Shown here: piece by piece, positions 45,987 to 55,025 of the stretch
How positions within the stretch are numbered: the first letter of the stretch is position 1
Layout of the letters: every line of letters starts with the position of its first letter
Assembly (NCBI GenBank): GCA_023437305.1
Contig: JAEZGN010000021.1
Span: 310,001 to 374,000 of the forward strand
Reading direction: 5' to 3'
Length of the DNA stretch: 64,000 nucleotides
Source of the DNA: Bacteroidota bacterium
GTDB taxonomy: Bacteria > Bacteroidota > Bacteroidia > Bacteroidales > Dysgonomonadaceae
Translations under genes and position numbers: made by a program
Notes under the pieces: model-generated
Database searches by the model: none
Seen by the model: the letters and a program-made list of their open reading frames with translations, nothing else
Told to the model about the DNA's origin: nothing

Positions 45987-47798
45987 TTAGTATAGTGGAT
46001 TATTAGGTAATAGATTAGGATTCTTACCTATTTCACCACCAGGTATAGGTTCGTAATATTGTATTATATTAAATGTGTACCCTGTACGATGAGGTTCTTC
46101 TGCCTTCTTAAATATCCATTTATTCTCGTTGATGATATAGTATGGATAAAGAGCATGGTAGCGTTTCTCTCTTATTTGTTCTCCTATTCTCCAACGACGT
46201 AGATCCCACCAAGTCTGGTTTTCGAAGGCTAATTCACATTGACGCTCTGTTCTGATTTTATCCAATGTCAATTCAGAAAGGTTTAACGAGTTGTCGCCAC
46301 CTCTATTTCTTATCTTGTTGATCTGAACCAAAGCATCTGCTTTCATTTCGCCTGTGCCCAATTCAAATGCGGCTTCTGCTCTATTAAGGAGTACTTCTGC
46401 ATAGCGAATGTCAATCCAAGCTTGGGTAGACTTCCAAAGATTTGCTTCGGCAACGCTTACTTTATAATTGTTATACTTCCTCATATGCAAGCCTGTAGGA
46501 CTGGATGGTGATGCAGCCGTACCGATACCGTCATAACCTATAATATTGTATTCTTTTCCATTCGTTGCTTTATATTTTGCATAGATATCATTGGTTCTTA
46601 TCGGCTCTGCTGTAAGGCTATAATTCTCATACAGTCCGGCCTGAACATCAACAACTTTTCCTCTGAAAACTTCTCCCGGGAAAAGAGCAATTGCTCTCTG
46701 GCGTGGAGCTAAAGTAGTCAACAGATCCTCTCTCGTATTGAATTTGATAGGATTCCCTTGAGCATCGTTAACCTTTACTTCTCCAAGCATTTCAATAACA
46801 TCTAATGTAGGGCAGATAGCACCAGCATAGCTGCTCGAACTAGACCGTGGCGAAGCAAATGCATCCCAGCTATGACGAGATCCCTCTACATTGTCCATAT
46901 AAACGAAGTCTTTTATAAACACGTTTTCCGGGCTATTTGTATCTAAGAAGACATCTACATAGTTTTGCACCAGATCAGCATTTTTTTGATACAGATCATA
47001 ATGACCTTCAAGCAACTTGGCAGCATCATAACTCTGCTTAAAATAATCTGTAGCTCTGCCTTCAGGTATACCAACCAATCCGGCATCGTGAGCAGGAGTT
47101 CCTAGAAAGTAATCTTTCCCGTATTTGGCGATAGAACCGGCAAACAACATAGCTCTGGATTTCAACGCAGCTGCAACATATTTATTGGCTCTGCCGGATA
47201 CGCTTCTTTCGGGTAAATGATCGACAGCCCATTGCAAGTCTTCGCTAATGAAATCATAGACAGCCTCTTCTTTATCTCTCGGAACTCTCAGTTGGTCAAT
47301 GGTTTGCTCAGGATATGACTGCAATTCTTTTACGATAGGCACTCCACCATAACGTTTTACCATTCCAAAGTAATAATATGCCCTACAAAAACGAGCCTCA
47401 GCCAACCATGCATTCACTTGCTCTTCTGTATACTTTGAGGCATATTCTCCCAAGTATTTAAGAAAATAATTTGCATTACGAATATCAGAATAAGGCCAGT
47501 AGCCAAATCCATTTCCATTTATATCCCAATGTCTGAAATCATTTGCCTGAAGCCATTCTCCTGTATTTGGCCCCAATCCCCAGAAAGCTGTAAATTTATT
47601 AAAACCTTCTGTTCTGTTATATTTGAAATCTTCAATGGGTAGCTCACTATACAAACGTGTCAAGTAAGCTGTTACGCCCGATTCTGAGTTGAAGATATCT
47701 TTATCGGTCAATATATTAGGCGGATCAACTTCGAGATCGTTACAAGCAAAGAATCCTCCAACAACCAAAGCCAATAATAAATATTTTAATTTTTTCAT
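45987..47798 (-). CDS. SusD/RagB-type glycan-binding lipoprotein (second PUL)
   Basis: A 603-residue lipoprotein (GGFFAC lipobox) with the RagB/SusD fold. It has VDPPNILTDKDIF at the start, AEARFCRAYYYFGMVKRYGGVPIV in the TPR-like core, and RTERQCELAFENQTWWDLRRW in the C-terminal part. It is longer than the SusD at 14295 and only distantly similar, so a different glycan is expected. Twelve bases separate it from susC. Confidence 0.95.
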   Translation of the reverse strand: MKKLKYLLLALVVGGFFACNDLEVDPPNILTDKDIFNSESGVTAYLTRLYSELPIEDFKYNRTEGFNKFTAFWGLGPNTGEWLQANDFRHWDINGNGFGYWPYSDIRNANYFLKYLGEYASKYTEEQVNAWLAEARFCRAYYYFGMVKRYGGVPIVKELQSYPEQTIDQLRVPRDKEEAVYDFISEDLQWAVDHLPERSVSGRANKYVAAALKSRAMLFAGSIAKYGKDYFLGTPAHDAGLVGIPEGRATDYFKQSYDAAKLLEGHYDLYQKNADLVQNYVDVFLDTNSPENVFIKDFVYMDNVEGSRHSWDAFASPRSSSSSYAGAICPTLDVIEMLGEVKVNDAQGNPIKFNTREDLLTTLAPRQRAIALFPGEVFRGKVVDVQAGLYENYSLTAEPIRTNDIYAKYKATNGKEYNIIGYDGIGTAASPSSPTGLHMRKYNNYKVSVAEANLWKSTQAWIDIRYAEVLLNRAEAAFELGTGEMKADALVQINKIRNRGGDNSLNLSELTLDKIRTERQCELAFENQTWWDLRRWRIGEQIREKRYHALYPYYIINENKWIFKKAEEPHRTGYTFNIIQYYEPIPGGEIGKNPNLLPNNPLY

Positions 47799-47810
47799 AA
47801 TAGTATATCT

Positions 47811-50800
47811 TTAAAAAGTAAGACTAAAGCCGACGTTATATGTACGAGTTAATGGATACATATAGCCATATAAGTCATTTTCGGGTTTATCATTAGCATC
47901 TGCTCCTCCGCCCGGATGCTCCGGATCGATATATTTCAACCCTGTAAGAGTAAACAGGTTATAAGCATTTACATAGATGCGGGCATTATTTAAACCAATC
48001 TTTGTTATCAGTTTTTTAGGCAATGTATAGCCAAGCTCTATAGACTTTAGACGCAGATATGCAGCACTCTGAATTGCTCTTGTACCTTCGCCCCATGCCG
48101 AACCGTTACCTGTCATCGGGAAAAATCCTGAAGTCCATTTCGTATTCGGATCATACACATCGGCATTAGGATCTGTCGGATGCCAACGATCCATAAAGAA
48201 GTCTAACGTGTTCTTATCAAACGCTAATGGCACATTCAACATTTCGTAATATCTTGTCCACGACTTAGCTGTCCCCTGGAATAGCATATTTATATCTATA
48301 CCTTTATATTCTGCAGCCAAAGTAATACCATAATTTATATAAGGCAATTCTCTTGTCGCAATAGGTGTTTCGTCCCATCCATCAATTACACCGTCACCAT
48401 TCAGGTCTTTATAATAGTAATCTCCCGGCAATGTAGCATGATTTCCTCCGCCAGTGTTAATCGCATAATCAAGTATTTGATCGTAAGAGGTAAATTGTCC
48501 TCCATAGGTTTTTCCCCACCAGATGTTTTTGTATCGATTGTTGTAGTTGCCTTTCCAATGCTCGTATGAGTTACCGGCACGCCCCTGTTCGAAATAATCG
48601 TTTTTGGTACGTGTAAGAGACATGTTTGCAGAAACATTATAAACAAAATCACTTACTTTATTTCTGTGAGTCAAAACGATCTCATATCCCATTGTTTTGT
48701 CACTATTCAGGTTCTCCTGAGGAAGTTTAGCTCCATAAGTTCCCGGCAATGAAAGTAAACGGTCTGTAAATAACCCTTCTCTTTTTCTGATAAAATAGTC
48801 ATATTGGAAGCCTAGTAAACCATCCCATAGATCGATATCTACACCTATATTAAATGTCTTTGAGGTATACCATGTAAGGTATGTATTGGCTATACCACGA
48901 AATCCGATACCATTAATAAACTCACCTCCAAACACAGCACCTCCCGAAGGATAATCATATCCGGTAAGGAATTGATAGTTCAATGCTCCGTCATCACCCA
49001 TTTCACCGTAGCTGGATCTGATTTTGAGATTATTAACAAAGGATAGCGGCTCAAATTCTTTCACAAACTTTTCTTCCGAAATTCTCCAACCGGCAGATGC
49101 AGAAGGGAACCATCCCCAACGACCATTCGAACTAAATTTGGATGAACCATCACGTCTGAAGCTGAATTCGAGCAAATACTTTGATGCATAGTCATAGTTA
49201 ATACGTCCAACAAAACTTTTTCGCTGTTGATCATAAAGTCCACCTGCGTCCATACCTGCAATCTGACCATCGGTATCACCGGCAAACAGGTGTAAAACCT
49301 CTAAAGAAAGATTACGTTGCGCATTGAAGTTGTCTCCTTCATTACCACTTTCTTCATAAAGGAACAACGCCTTCACATTATGCTTTTCGAAGAATGTGCG
49401 ATCATAATTTAATGATAGTTGCATCAAGTTTGAAATATTTTTGCCAAATCCGCGTGCAACTTTAGACGGTGTATTTTTCACGTATTCATTATATACATCA
49501 TTTCCTACATCATATTTGTAGAGTGAATATGTTTTTACATAGTTCTTCCAGTCATTATCTTTATAGTCGTAGCTATACATTGCCTTTGCCGAAAGACCTT
49601 TCACTCCCGGTACATCAAAGATCAATGCCAAAGAAGACTGGAAAGAACGTCCTTTATTATTAAAGTATCCCGATTTACTAGGATCCATCAACAACAACGG
49701 GTTTTCGTCGGTTTCGGCTGTAGGGTACAATGGATTGTTATTAGCATACATCGATTCTGTAGCTTTAGCCAACCATGTATTCTTAATCAGGTTCCAAGAA
49801 CCGCCATTGATATCGTTGCGTTCGTCCATCATGCCGGCTACTTTAAATTCACCTCTTAGAAAGCTTGTAATCTTAGCATCCACATTGGCTCTTACATTCC
49901 ACTTGTCATAATTCGGGTATTTAGTCTTGGTTATACCATCTTGTTTCATGTATCCAAGATTAAAGAAATATGATACATTTTTAGATGATCCGGCCATACT
50001 CAACGAGTGCTGAGACTGAGGAGTTATATCTCTGATAACAGCACCTCTCCAATCGGATGAGATACGAGTACCATTGTTGAAAGCTTCAAACTCGCTGTCT
50101 CCGTACGGAAGTGGCACAGGATTCACATAGTTGTTGTTGAAATTTCTTCTTGATGCCTCATTCTTCAATGTCATATATTGAATTGCATCAGTACTGGTGG
50201 GAAAGCCGATAGGTTGCTGGAATCCGAAATTGGCCGAATAAGTTATATCAAACTTACTGCCCTCCGAATTTCCTTTTCTTGTAGTAATCAGGATTACACC
50301 ATTAGCTGCACGTACACCATAAATAGCAGCAGACGCATCTTTAAGTACCGATATACTTTCTATTTCGTTCGGATCCATTCTGGCAAAGTCGTCACGTGGC
50401 ACACCGTCTATAACGACCAAGGGATTTCCTAGTCCACGAATATCGAATCGGTTGTCAAAGCTTCCCGGCTCGGAACTTCTCTGAACAACCCTCACTCCGG
50501 GTATCTTTCCGGTCATCATGTTCACTAAGCTCTCATTTTTTGTTGTGCTTATTTCTTTATTATTTATTGCAGAGACAGCTCCTGTGAGAGTAGTCTTTTT
50601 TTGAGTTCCGTAACCCACCACAACAACCTCATCTAAAACCTGACGATCTTCTTCTAATACTATAGTCAGGTTATTCTGATTATTTACAGCTACTTCTTTC
50701 TTACTAAATCCTATATATGATACAATCAGCACATCATTTCGGGAAGTTTCGAGACTAAACTTACCGTCAACATCTGTCATTGTTGCTTTTGTTGTACCTT

Positions 50801-50981
50801 TGATAGTAACAGATGCTCCTATGATTGGATCGTTTGACGAATCATATACAGTACCCTTAGTTATCTGAGTTTGCGAATATGCCAGAAGCGACATAAACAT
50901 AAATAAGAGAAGGAATAGAAACCGTGTGCACAAGTTCCTGAATCTCTCTTTCGGAATTGATTTTTCTTGATATTTTTTCAT
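47811..50981 (-). CDS. SusC/RagA-type TonB-dependent transporter (second PUL)
   Basis: 1056 residues. The signal peptide ends near LLAYSQ and the carboxypeptidase-regulatory-like domain starts TKGTVYDSSNDPIIGASVTI. The Ton-box-like EVVVVGYGTQ, the plug (DIRGLGNPLVVIDGVP), ANGVILITTRKG and a C-terminal strand ending VGFSLTF follow. There is no STN domain and no adjacent anti-sigma/sigma pair. No regulator is adjacent on this side, so control of this PUL is unresolved. It feeds oligosaccharides to the periplasm with its SusD and probably the DUF3823 lipoprotein. Confidence 0.96.
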   Translation of the reverse strand: MKKYQEKSIPKERFRNLCTRFLFLLLFMFMSLLAYSQTQITKGTVYDSSNDPIIGASVTIKGTTKATMTDVDGKFSLETSRNDVLIVSYIGFSKKEVAVNNQNNLTIVLEEDRQVLDEVVVVGYGTQKKTTLTGAVSAINNKEISTTKNESLVNMMTGKIPGVRVVQRSSEPGSFDNRFDIRGLGNPLVVIDGVPRDDFARMDPNEIESISVLKDASAAIYGVRAANGVILITTRKGNSEGSKFDITYSANFGFQQPIGFPTSTDAIQYMTLKNEASRRNFNNNYVNPVPLPYGDSEFEAFNNGTRISSDWRGAVIRDITPQSQHSLSMAGSSKNVSYFFNLGYMKQDGITKTKYPNYDKWNVRANVDAKITSFLRGEFKVAGMMDERNDINGGSWNLIKNTWLAKATESMYANNNPLYPTAETDENPLLLMDPSKSGYFNNKGRSFQSSLALIFDVPGVKGLSAKAMYSYDYKDNDWKNYVKTYSLYKYDVGNDVYNEYVKNTPSKVARGFGKNISNLMQLSLNYDRTFFEKHNVKALFLYEESGNEGDNFNAQRNLSLEVLHLFAGDTDGQIAGMDAGGLYDQQRKSFVGRINYDYASKYLLEFSFRRDGSSKFSSNGRWGWFPSASAGWRISEEKFVKEFEPLSFVNNLKIRSSYGEMGDDGALNYQFLTGYDYPSGGAVFGGEFINGIGFRGIANTYLTWYTSKTFNIGVDIDLWDGLLGFQYDYFIRKREGLFTDRLLSLPGTYGAKLPQENLNSDKTMGYEIVLTHRNKVSDFVYNVSANMSLTRTKNDYFEQGRAGNSYEHWKGNYNNRYKNIWWGKTYGGQFTSYDQILDYAINTGGGNHATLPGDYYYKDLNGDGVIDGWDETPIATRELPYINYGITLAAEYKGIDINMLFQGTAKSWTRYYEMLNVPLAFDKNTLDFFMDRWHPTDPNADVYDPNTKWTSGFFPMTGNGSAWGEGTRAIQSAAYLRLKSIELGYTLPKKLITKIGLNNARIYVNAYNLFTLTGLKYIDPEHPGGGADANDKPENDLYGYMYPLTRTYNVGFSLTF

Positions 50982-51513
50982 AATCTATTTATTGTTTTTC
51001 AAAAAAACGGTTAAACAATTTTCAATACAATTTTAAGGTTCAGTCAGGAGGTGTTTAATAACATCATACTAAAAGGAGATTTTTAAGGTTATAAAAATAT
51101 GATTAGGCGTTAACGTTAATCAAAGTAAAAGAGGTGTACTTAAAAAAGCAGAAGAATAGATGTTAGTTCTGTATTAAATATTTATTAAAATGCATTTAAT
51201 TAAAAATAAATATCCTTTTATGATTGCATCTTCCTCATTAATAGACAATACCAAAATAGACTGATTTATCCATATCAACCAACTTTATTCTTAAATACAG
51301 TCTTTTACTAGGTATACGAGAGGAACATTCGGGCATTTTAATTCAACAAAGGTATTTATATCTTCTTACTTCTTATTTGTATAGAGACAAAAATAATCAA
51401 ATGCTTCATAGAATAACTTCTTTTGAGAAATTAAAGAATGCAAAGCAGATACTATGAATTCTTTCCTGATAACAAAAAATATAATACCTTAGAACCTGAT
51501 TAATGACAAATTG
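50982..51513. promoter_or_regulatory. Divergent intergenic region upstream of second susC
   Basis: About 530 bases without a convincing gene. On the minus strand TACCTTTG (51347-51354) matches the -7 consensus but lies about 370 bases before susC and lacks a -33. A 10-base palindrome TTAACGTTAA (51110-51119) sits 129 bases before susC; it could be an operator or chance. The rest is AT-rich with nothing I can name. Confidence 0.35.
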
Positions 51514-52071
51514 ATGAATATAGACAAGATATCGGAAGAGAGGCTTTTTCAGAATAATACAAAAGAAGAAATAACTCGCTGGTGCCGCCAGTTGCAATTT
51601 TTCCATTATATGCGTTCGCGTGGAGGCCACAACTGTGAGGGCGATTCGTTCTGTGTTTACTTCAAGTATGGGAGTAGGGAAGACTTAATTGCTAAGCTTT
51701 CGCAGATAGGAATAATCTTAAAACCCTTGCCGAAAGGAGCAATTGCTTTCGATCCGTTAGAATCGTATTCTATTGATGATCTGGATAAACTCAAAATCGT
51801 GATACCCCACTTCTGTGATTTGGAACAGCCTCAATACGTAGAGATATACGGATACAAAGTTCATGTGTGGGTAATGAACAACCGTTTCGAGATTTCGGTA
51901 TCAGCGAATAAAGACGGACAAACATATAAAGTCTCAGAAGTAGACTTCGAAGTATGCCTTGCTCTGGAGAAAGAATTTGACAAACTAGGCTGGAAATCAA
52001 TATTAGATGAAGAGATCAAGAATCAATCTCATTGTATATCCAAAGAAAAATATCCTGAATTATTTCAGTAA
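51514..52071 (+). CDS. Hypothetical protein, 185 residues
   Basis: The frame opens at TTG 51511, but the next codon is an ATG (51514) and is preferred. The protein is soluble, rich in charged and aromatic residues, with no signal peptide, helix-turn-helix or transmembrane stretch. Four Cys and several His residues in the first 100 positions (WCRQLQFFHYMRSRGGHNC; HFCDLEQ) could bind metal. I do not recognise the family. It reads as a real gene because the codon pattern resembles its neighbours and it is flanked by regulatory gaps on both sides. It precedes the uronate operon but is separated from it by a strong-looking promoter, so a functional link is unproven. Confidence 0.65.
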   Translation: MNIDKISEERLFQNNTKEEITRWCRQLQFFHYMRSRGGHNCEGDSFCVYFKYGSREDLIAKLSQIGIILKPLPKGAIAFDPLESYSIDDLDKLKIVIPHFCDLEQPQYVEIYGYKVHVWVMNNRFEISVSANKDGQTYKVSEVDFEVCLALEKEFDKLGWKSILDEEIKNQSHCISKEKYPELFQ

Positions 52072-52199
52072 ACGTCTTATGTTTCGCAGACATCTGTATT
52101 TTATAAAGGGGGCAGTACAAATGTTTTAAAACATTTTTCACACCACAAAAACTCAATAACAATCTGGTATACTTAAACTTAAAACATACAAAACAAACC

Positions 52200-52215
52200 A
52201 TGTGTGCGCACACAT
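52200..52215. promoter_or_regulatory. Upstream palindromic operator of the uxaC operon
   Basis: ATGTGTGCGCACACAT is a perfect 16-base palindrome with a central CG step, as in LacI-family operators. It sits immediately upstream of the candidate -33 element (52217). Its core is repeated exactly at 52257-52270, centre to centre 56 bases. Confidence 0.75.
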
Positions 52216-52216
52216 A

Positions 52217-52246
52217 TTGTTTAATTATCATTAATCACTATATTTG
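52217..52246 (+). promoter_or_regulatory. Promoter of the uxaC (hexuronate) operon
   Basis: TTG (52217-52219) and TATATTTG (52239-52246) are 19 bases apart and match the Bacteroidota -33/-7 pattern. Transcription should start near 52252, between the two palindromic operators, leaving a leader of about 75 bases to the ATG at 52327. Confidence 0.65.
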
Positions 52247-52256
52247 TAGCAGCTTG

Positions 52257-52270
52257 TGTGTGCGCACACA
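52257..52270. promoter_or_regulatory. Downstream palindromic operator of the uxaC operon
   Basis: TGTGTGCGCACACA is a perfect 14-base palindrome, identical to the core of the site at 52200-52215. It lies at roughly +5 to +19 relative to the predicted start, a typical repressor position. The two sites could be bridged by a LacI-type tetramer. No cognate regulator is encoded in the window. Confidence 0.75.
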
Positions 52271-52326
52271 ATAAACAAAATAAGTTAGCAGATAAATTTG
52301 ATTCAAAAAATAAAGCCATAATGCTC

Positions 52327-53733
52327 ATGAAACACTTTCTAGATGACAATTTCGTATTGCAAAATGAAACAGCTCAACAGTTATATCACGAGCATGCCAA
52401 ATCTTTGCCTATCATAGACTACCATTGTCACCTCGACCCTAAAATGATTGCAGAAGATTATCAGTTCGACAATCTGGGTGAAATCTGGTTGAGTGGAGAT
52501 CATTACAAATGGCGTGCAATGCGTACAAATGGCATTAACGAAAGGTTTTGTACAGGAAAAGATACCAGCGATTGGCAAAAGTTTGAGAAATGGGCAGAAA
52601 CCGTACCCTACACCATGCGTAACCCGCTATACCACTGGACACATTTGGAGTTACAGACTGCCTTTGGAGTTACCAAATTATTAAAACCCGAAACAGCAAA
52701 AGAGATATATGATGAATGCACGGCAAAACTTCGCACACCGGAATTTTCAGCTCGGGGCTTAATGAAACATTACAACGTTGAGGCTGTATGCACCACGGAT
52801 GATCCTGTAGATTCATTGGAATATCACGTAGCCTTAAAAAATGAGGGCTTCTCTATAAAAGTTCTCCCTACTTGGCGTCCCGATAAGGTAATGGCGGTAG
52901 AAGTACCTCATGTATTTCGTACCTATGTAGAGAAGCTATCCGAAGTTTCGGGCATATCAATCAGCAACTTTACCGACTTGATTACAGCTCTCCGCAAACG
53001 CCACGACTTCTTTGCCGGCGTAGGCTGCAAGCTGTCCGATCACGGTATGGAAGAATTTTATGCCGATGACTATACTCAGAGTGAAATAGACACCATTTTC
53101 AACAAAGTATATGGAGGTAAAGAGCTGTCGCGCGAAGAGATCATCAAATTCAAATCTGCCATACTCGTAGAAGGGGCAATCATGGATTGGGAAAAAGGCT
53201 GGACTCAGCAGTTTCATTACGGTGTCATCCGAAACAATAATACGCGCCTCTTTAAGCAAGTGGGGGCAGATACAGGCTTCGACTCTATCGGTGATTTTAC
53301 AGTAGCTAAATCATTGTCGAAGTTTCTTGACAAACTGGACGTTGACAACAAATTAACTAAAACAATCATATATAATCTGAATCCGCGCGACAATGATATG
53401 ATTGCAACCATGATTGGCAACTTTCAGGATGGTTCTGTTGCAGGAAAGATACAGTTCGGATCGGGCTGGTGGTTTCTCGACCAAAAAGCGGGGATGGAAG
53501 CTCAAATAAATTCTCTATCGAACCTTGGGCTGCTAAGCCGCTTTGTAGGTATGCTGACAGATTCTCGAAGCTTTTTGTCGTACCCTCGCCACGAGTATTT
53601 CCGTCGTATACTATGCAATCTCATAGGGACAGATGTTGAACAAGGATTACTCCCTTATTCCGAATTGCCGTTTCTGGGAAAATTGGTTGAGGATGTATCG
53701 TATTATAATGCTAAAAAATTCTTTAAGTTCTAA
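52327..53733 (+). CDS. uxaC: Uronate (glucuronate/galacturonate) isomerase
   Basis: A cytoplasmic isomerase converting glucuronate to fructuronate and galacturonate to tagaturonate. From ATG 52327 (MKHFLDDNFVLQ) the protein is 468 residues, the usual length in Bacteroidales. The metal-binding DYHCHLDP is at residues 31-38 (His33, His35). Other conserved segments are WRAMRTNGI, TTDDPVDSLEYH, and GSGWWFLDQKAGMEAQ with LGLLSRFVGMLTDSRSFLSYPRHEYFRR near the end. The frame opens further upstream at a GTG (52258) that lies within the operator region and after the predicted transcription start, so it is not the start. It heads the hexuronate operon. Confidence 0.95.
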   Translation: MKHFLDDNFVLQNETAQQLYHEHAKSLPIIDYHCHLDPKMIAEDYQFDNLGEIWLSGDHYKWRAMRTNGINERFCTGKDTSDWQKFEKWAETVPYTMRNPLYHWTHLELQTAFGVTKLLKPETAKEIYDECTAKLRTPEFSARGLMKHYNVEAVCTTDDPVDSLEYHVALKNEGFSIKVLPTWRPDKVMAVEVPHVFRTYVEKLSEVSGISISNFTDLITALRKRHDFFAGVGCKLSDHGMEEFYADDYTQSEIDTIFNKVYGGKELSREEIIKFKSAILVEGAIMDWEKGWTQQFHYGVIRNNNTRLFKQVGADTGFDSIGDFTVAKSLSKFLDKLDVDNKLTKTIIYNLNPRDNDMIATMIGNFQDGSVAGKIQFGSGWWFLDQKAGMEAQINSLSNLGLLSRFVGMLTDSRSFLSYPRHEYFRRILCNLIGTDVEQGLLPYSELPFLGKLVEDVSYYNAKKFFKF

Positions 53734-53842
53734 AGGTCAATCTTAAAGTATAAAATCGGACGGATGACGATATGGGCACTTTCTCTACTGACAAGTTATA
53801 TTAAACCTTAAGCAGATATTGTAAACTCAAAAAACAATAGAA

Positions 53843-54997
53843 ATGAAGAAATTATATCTCATAATACTATCTACGATATTCTTATTAGCCTGTTCTGAGA
53901 AGGATGTCATAATCACGATAGAAAACCCGACGGATTTTGATCGGATGACAGAATTAGTAGAAATACCCATCGATAGCATCAAGAATAGGATTGTGGTATC
54001 AGACAGTCTGGGTTATGTCATTAAAACGACCGAAGGTGAAATTATACCTTCGCAAGTGACATACGATCGTAAGATTATTTTTCAACCACAACTAAAAGCA
54101 AACGAGTCAAAGTCTTTTATGATAGAAACGGGAGAGGTTCAGCACTTTACACCAAAAACCTTCGGACGGCTTCTTTCCGGACATAAAGATGGCTTCGTTT
54201 GGGAAAACGACCGTGTGGCGTTCCGTATGTATGGTCCTGCGGGTATTGAAACAGATAGTCCCGGGAACGGTATAAATATCTGGTACAAACGCACCAATAA
54301 CCTTATCATAGACAAATGGTATAAAGAAGATACCTCTGGAACAATATCTTATCAAGAAGATCCAAGCGAGGGGCTCAATGATTACAAGACAGGCTATAGC
54401 CTTGGGGCAGGTGCTATGTCTCCGTATGTAGACAGCAAACTTTGGTTGAACCAAAACTTTGTATCAGAGGAACTCCTTGACAATGGTCCATTGCGTACAA
54501 CATTCAAACTGACTTATAATAACCTGAATATAAACGGACAATCAGTAGCCGAAAACAGAACAATATCTTTAGATGCCGGCTCTCAATTATCAAAAGTTAT
54601 TCAAGCATACACCATAAAACAAACAATGCCTGTAGCTGCCGGCTTTGTTAAGCGAGAAAAAGGAGATTCAATCATCAGCTCTTTAGAAAAGAATTATATT
54701 ATTTACGCCGAGCCAACAACACCTAAAACGTCCGGCGTATATCTAGGACTTGTTTTTCTTCAAGGTATGACAGAAAGCAAGATAGACACGTATGAGATAA
54801 TTAATCCTGTAACAAACAAAAAAGAAAAACAAACTCATGTCTTGGGAGTCACAGCCCAACAGCCAAACATTCCGGTAACATATTATACAGGTTACGGTTG
54901 GTCTGAATTTGGATTCCCTATGTTGAGTGATTTTGAGCGATATATCCAAACCTTTTCGGAAGGGTTAAAACATCCATTGACAATTAAATATAACTAA
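53843..54997 (+). CDS. DUF4861 domain lipoprotein
   Basis: The lipobox FLLAC predicts a lipoprotein of 384 residues. The early part (VIITIENPTDFDRMTELVEI) and the middle (HKDGFVWENDRVAFRMYGPAG, GAMSPYVDSKLWLNQN) match my memory of DUF4861, which is found in loci for pectin and other uronate-containing glycans. No activity is established that I know of; the mostly beta content and aromatic patches suggest glycan binding or a hydrolase. It lies 109 bases after uxaC and 28 bases before kdgK, so it is carried by the hexuronate operon. This suggests it acts on uronate-containing oligosaccharides outside the cytoplasm. Confidence 0.75.
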   Translation: MKKLYLIILSTIFLLACSEKDVIITIENPTDFDRMTELVEIPIDSIKNRIVVSDSLGYVIKTTEGEIIPSQVTYDRKIIFQPQLKANESKSFMIETGEVQHFTPKTFGRLLSGHKDGFVWENDRVAFRMYGPAGIETDSPGNGINIWYKRTNNLIIDKWYKEDTSGTISYQEDPSEGLNDYKTGYSLGAGAMSPYVDSKLWLNQNFVSEELLDNGPLRTTFKLTYNNLNINGQSVAENRTISLDAGSQLSKVIQAYTIKQTMPVAAGFVKREKGDSIISSLEKNYIIYAEPTTPKTSGVYLGLVFLQGMTESKIDTYEIINPVTNKKEKQTHVLGVTAQQPNIPVTYYTGYGWSEFGFPMLSDFERYIQTFSEGLKHPLTIKYN

Positions 54998-55025
54998 ACG
55001 CTAGAATATTATTAGAATCAAAACA

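Noticed and set aside
35803..50981. CRISPR, integrase or phage genes in the accessory-looking PUL region
   Set aside because: No recombinase, transposase or phage-like frame was found on either strand; only the small inverted-repeat element at 35652-35789 suggests mobility.
52200..52270. Two palindromes as a CRISPR or iteron array
   Set aside because: There are only two copies with one 41-base spacing containing a promoter; operator sites explain them better.
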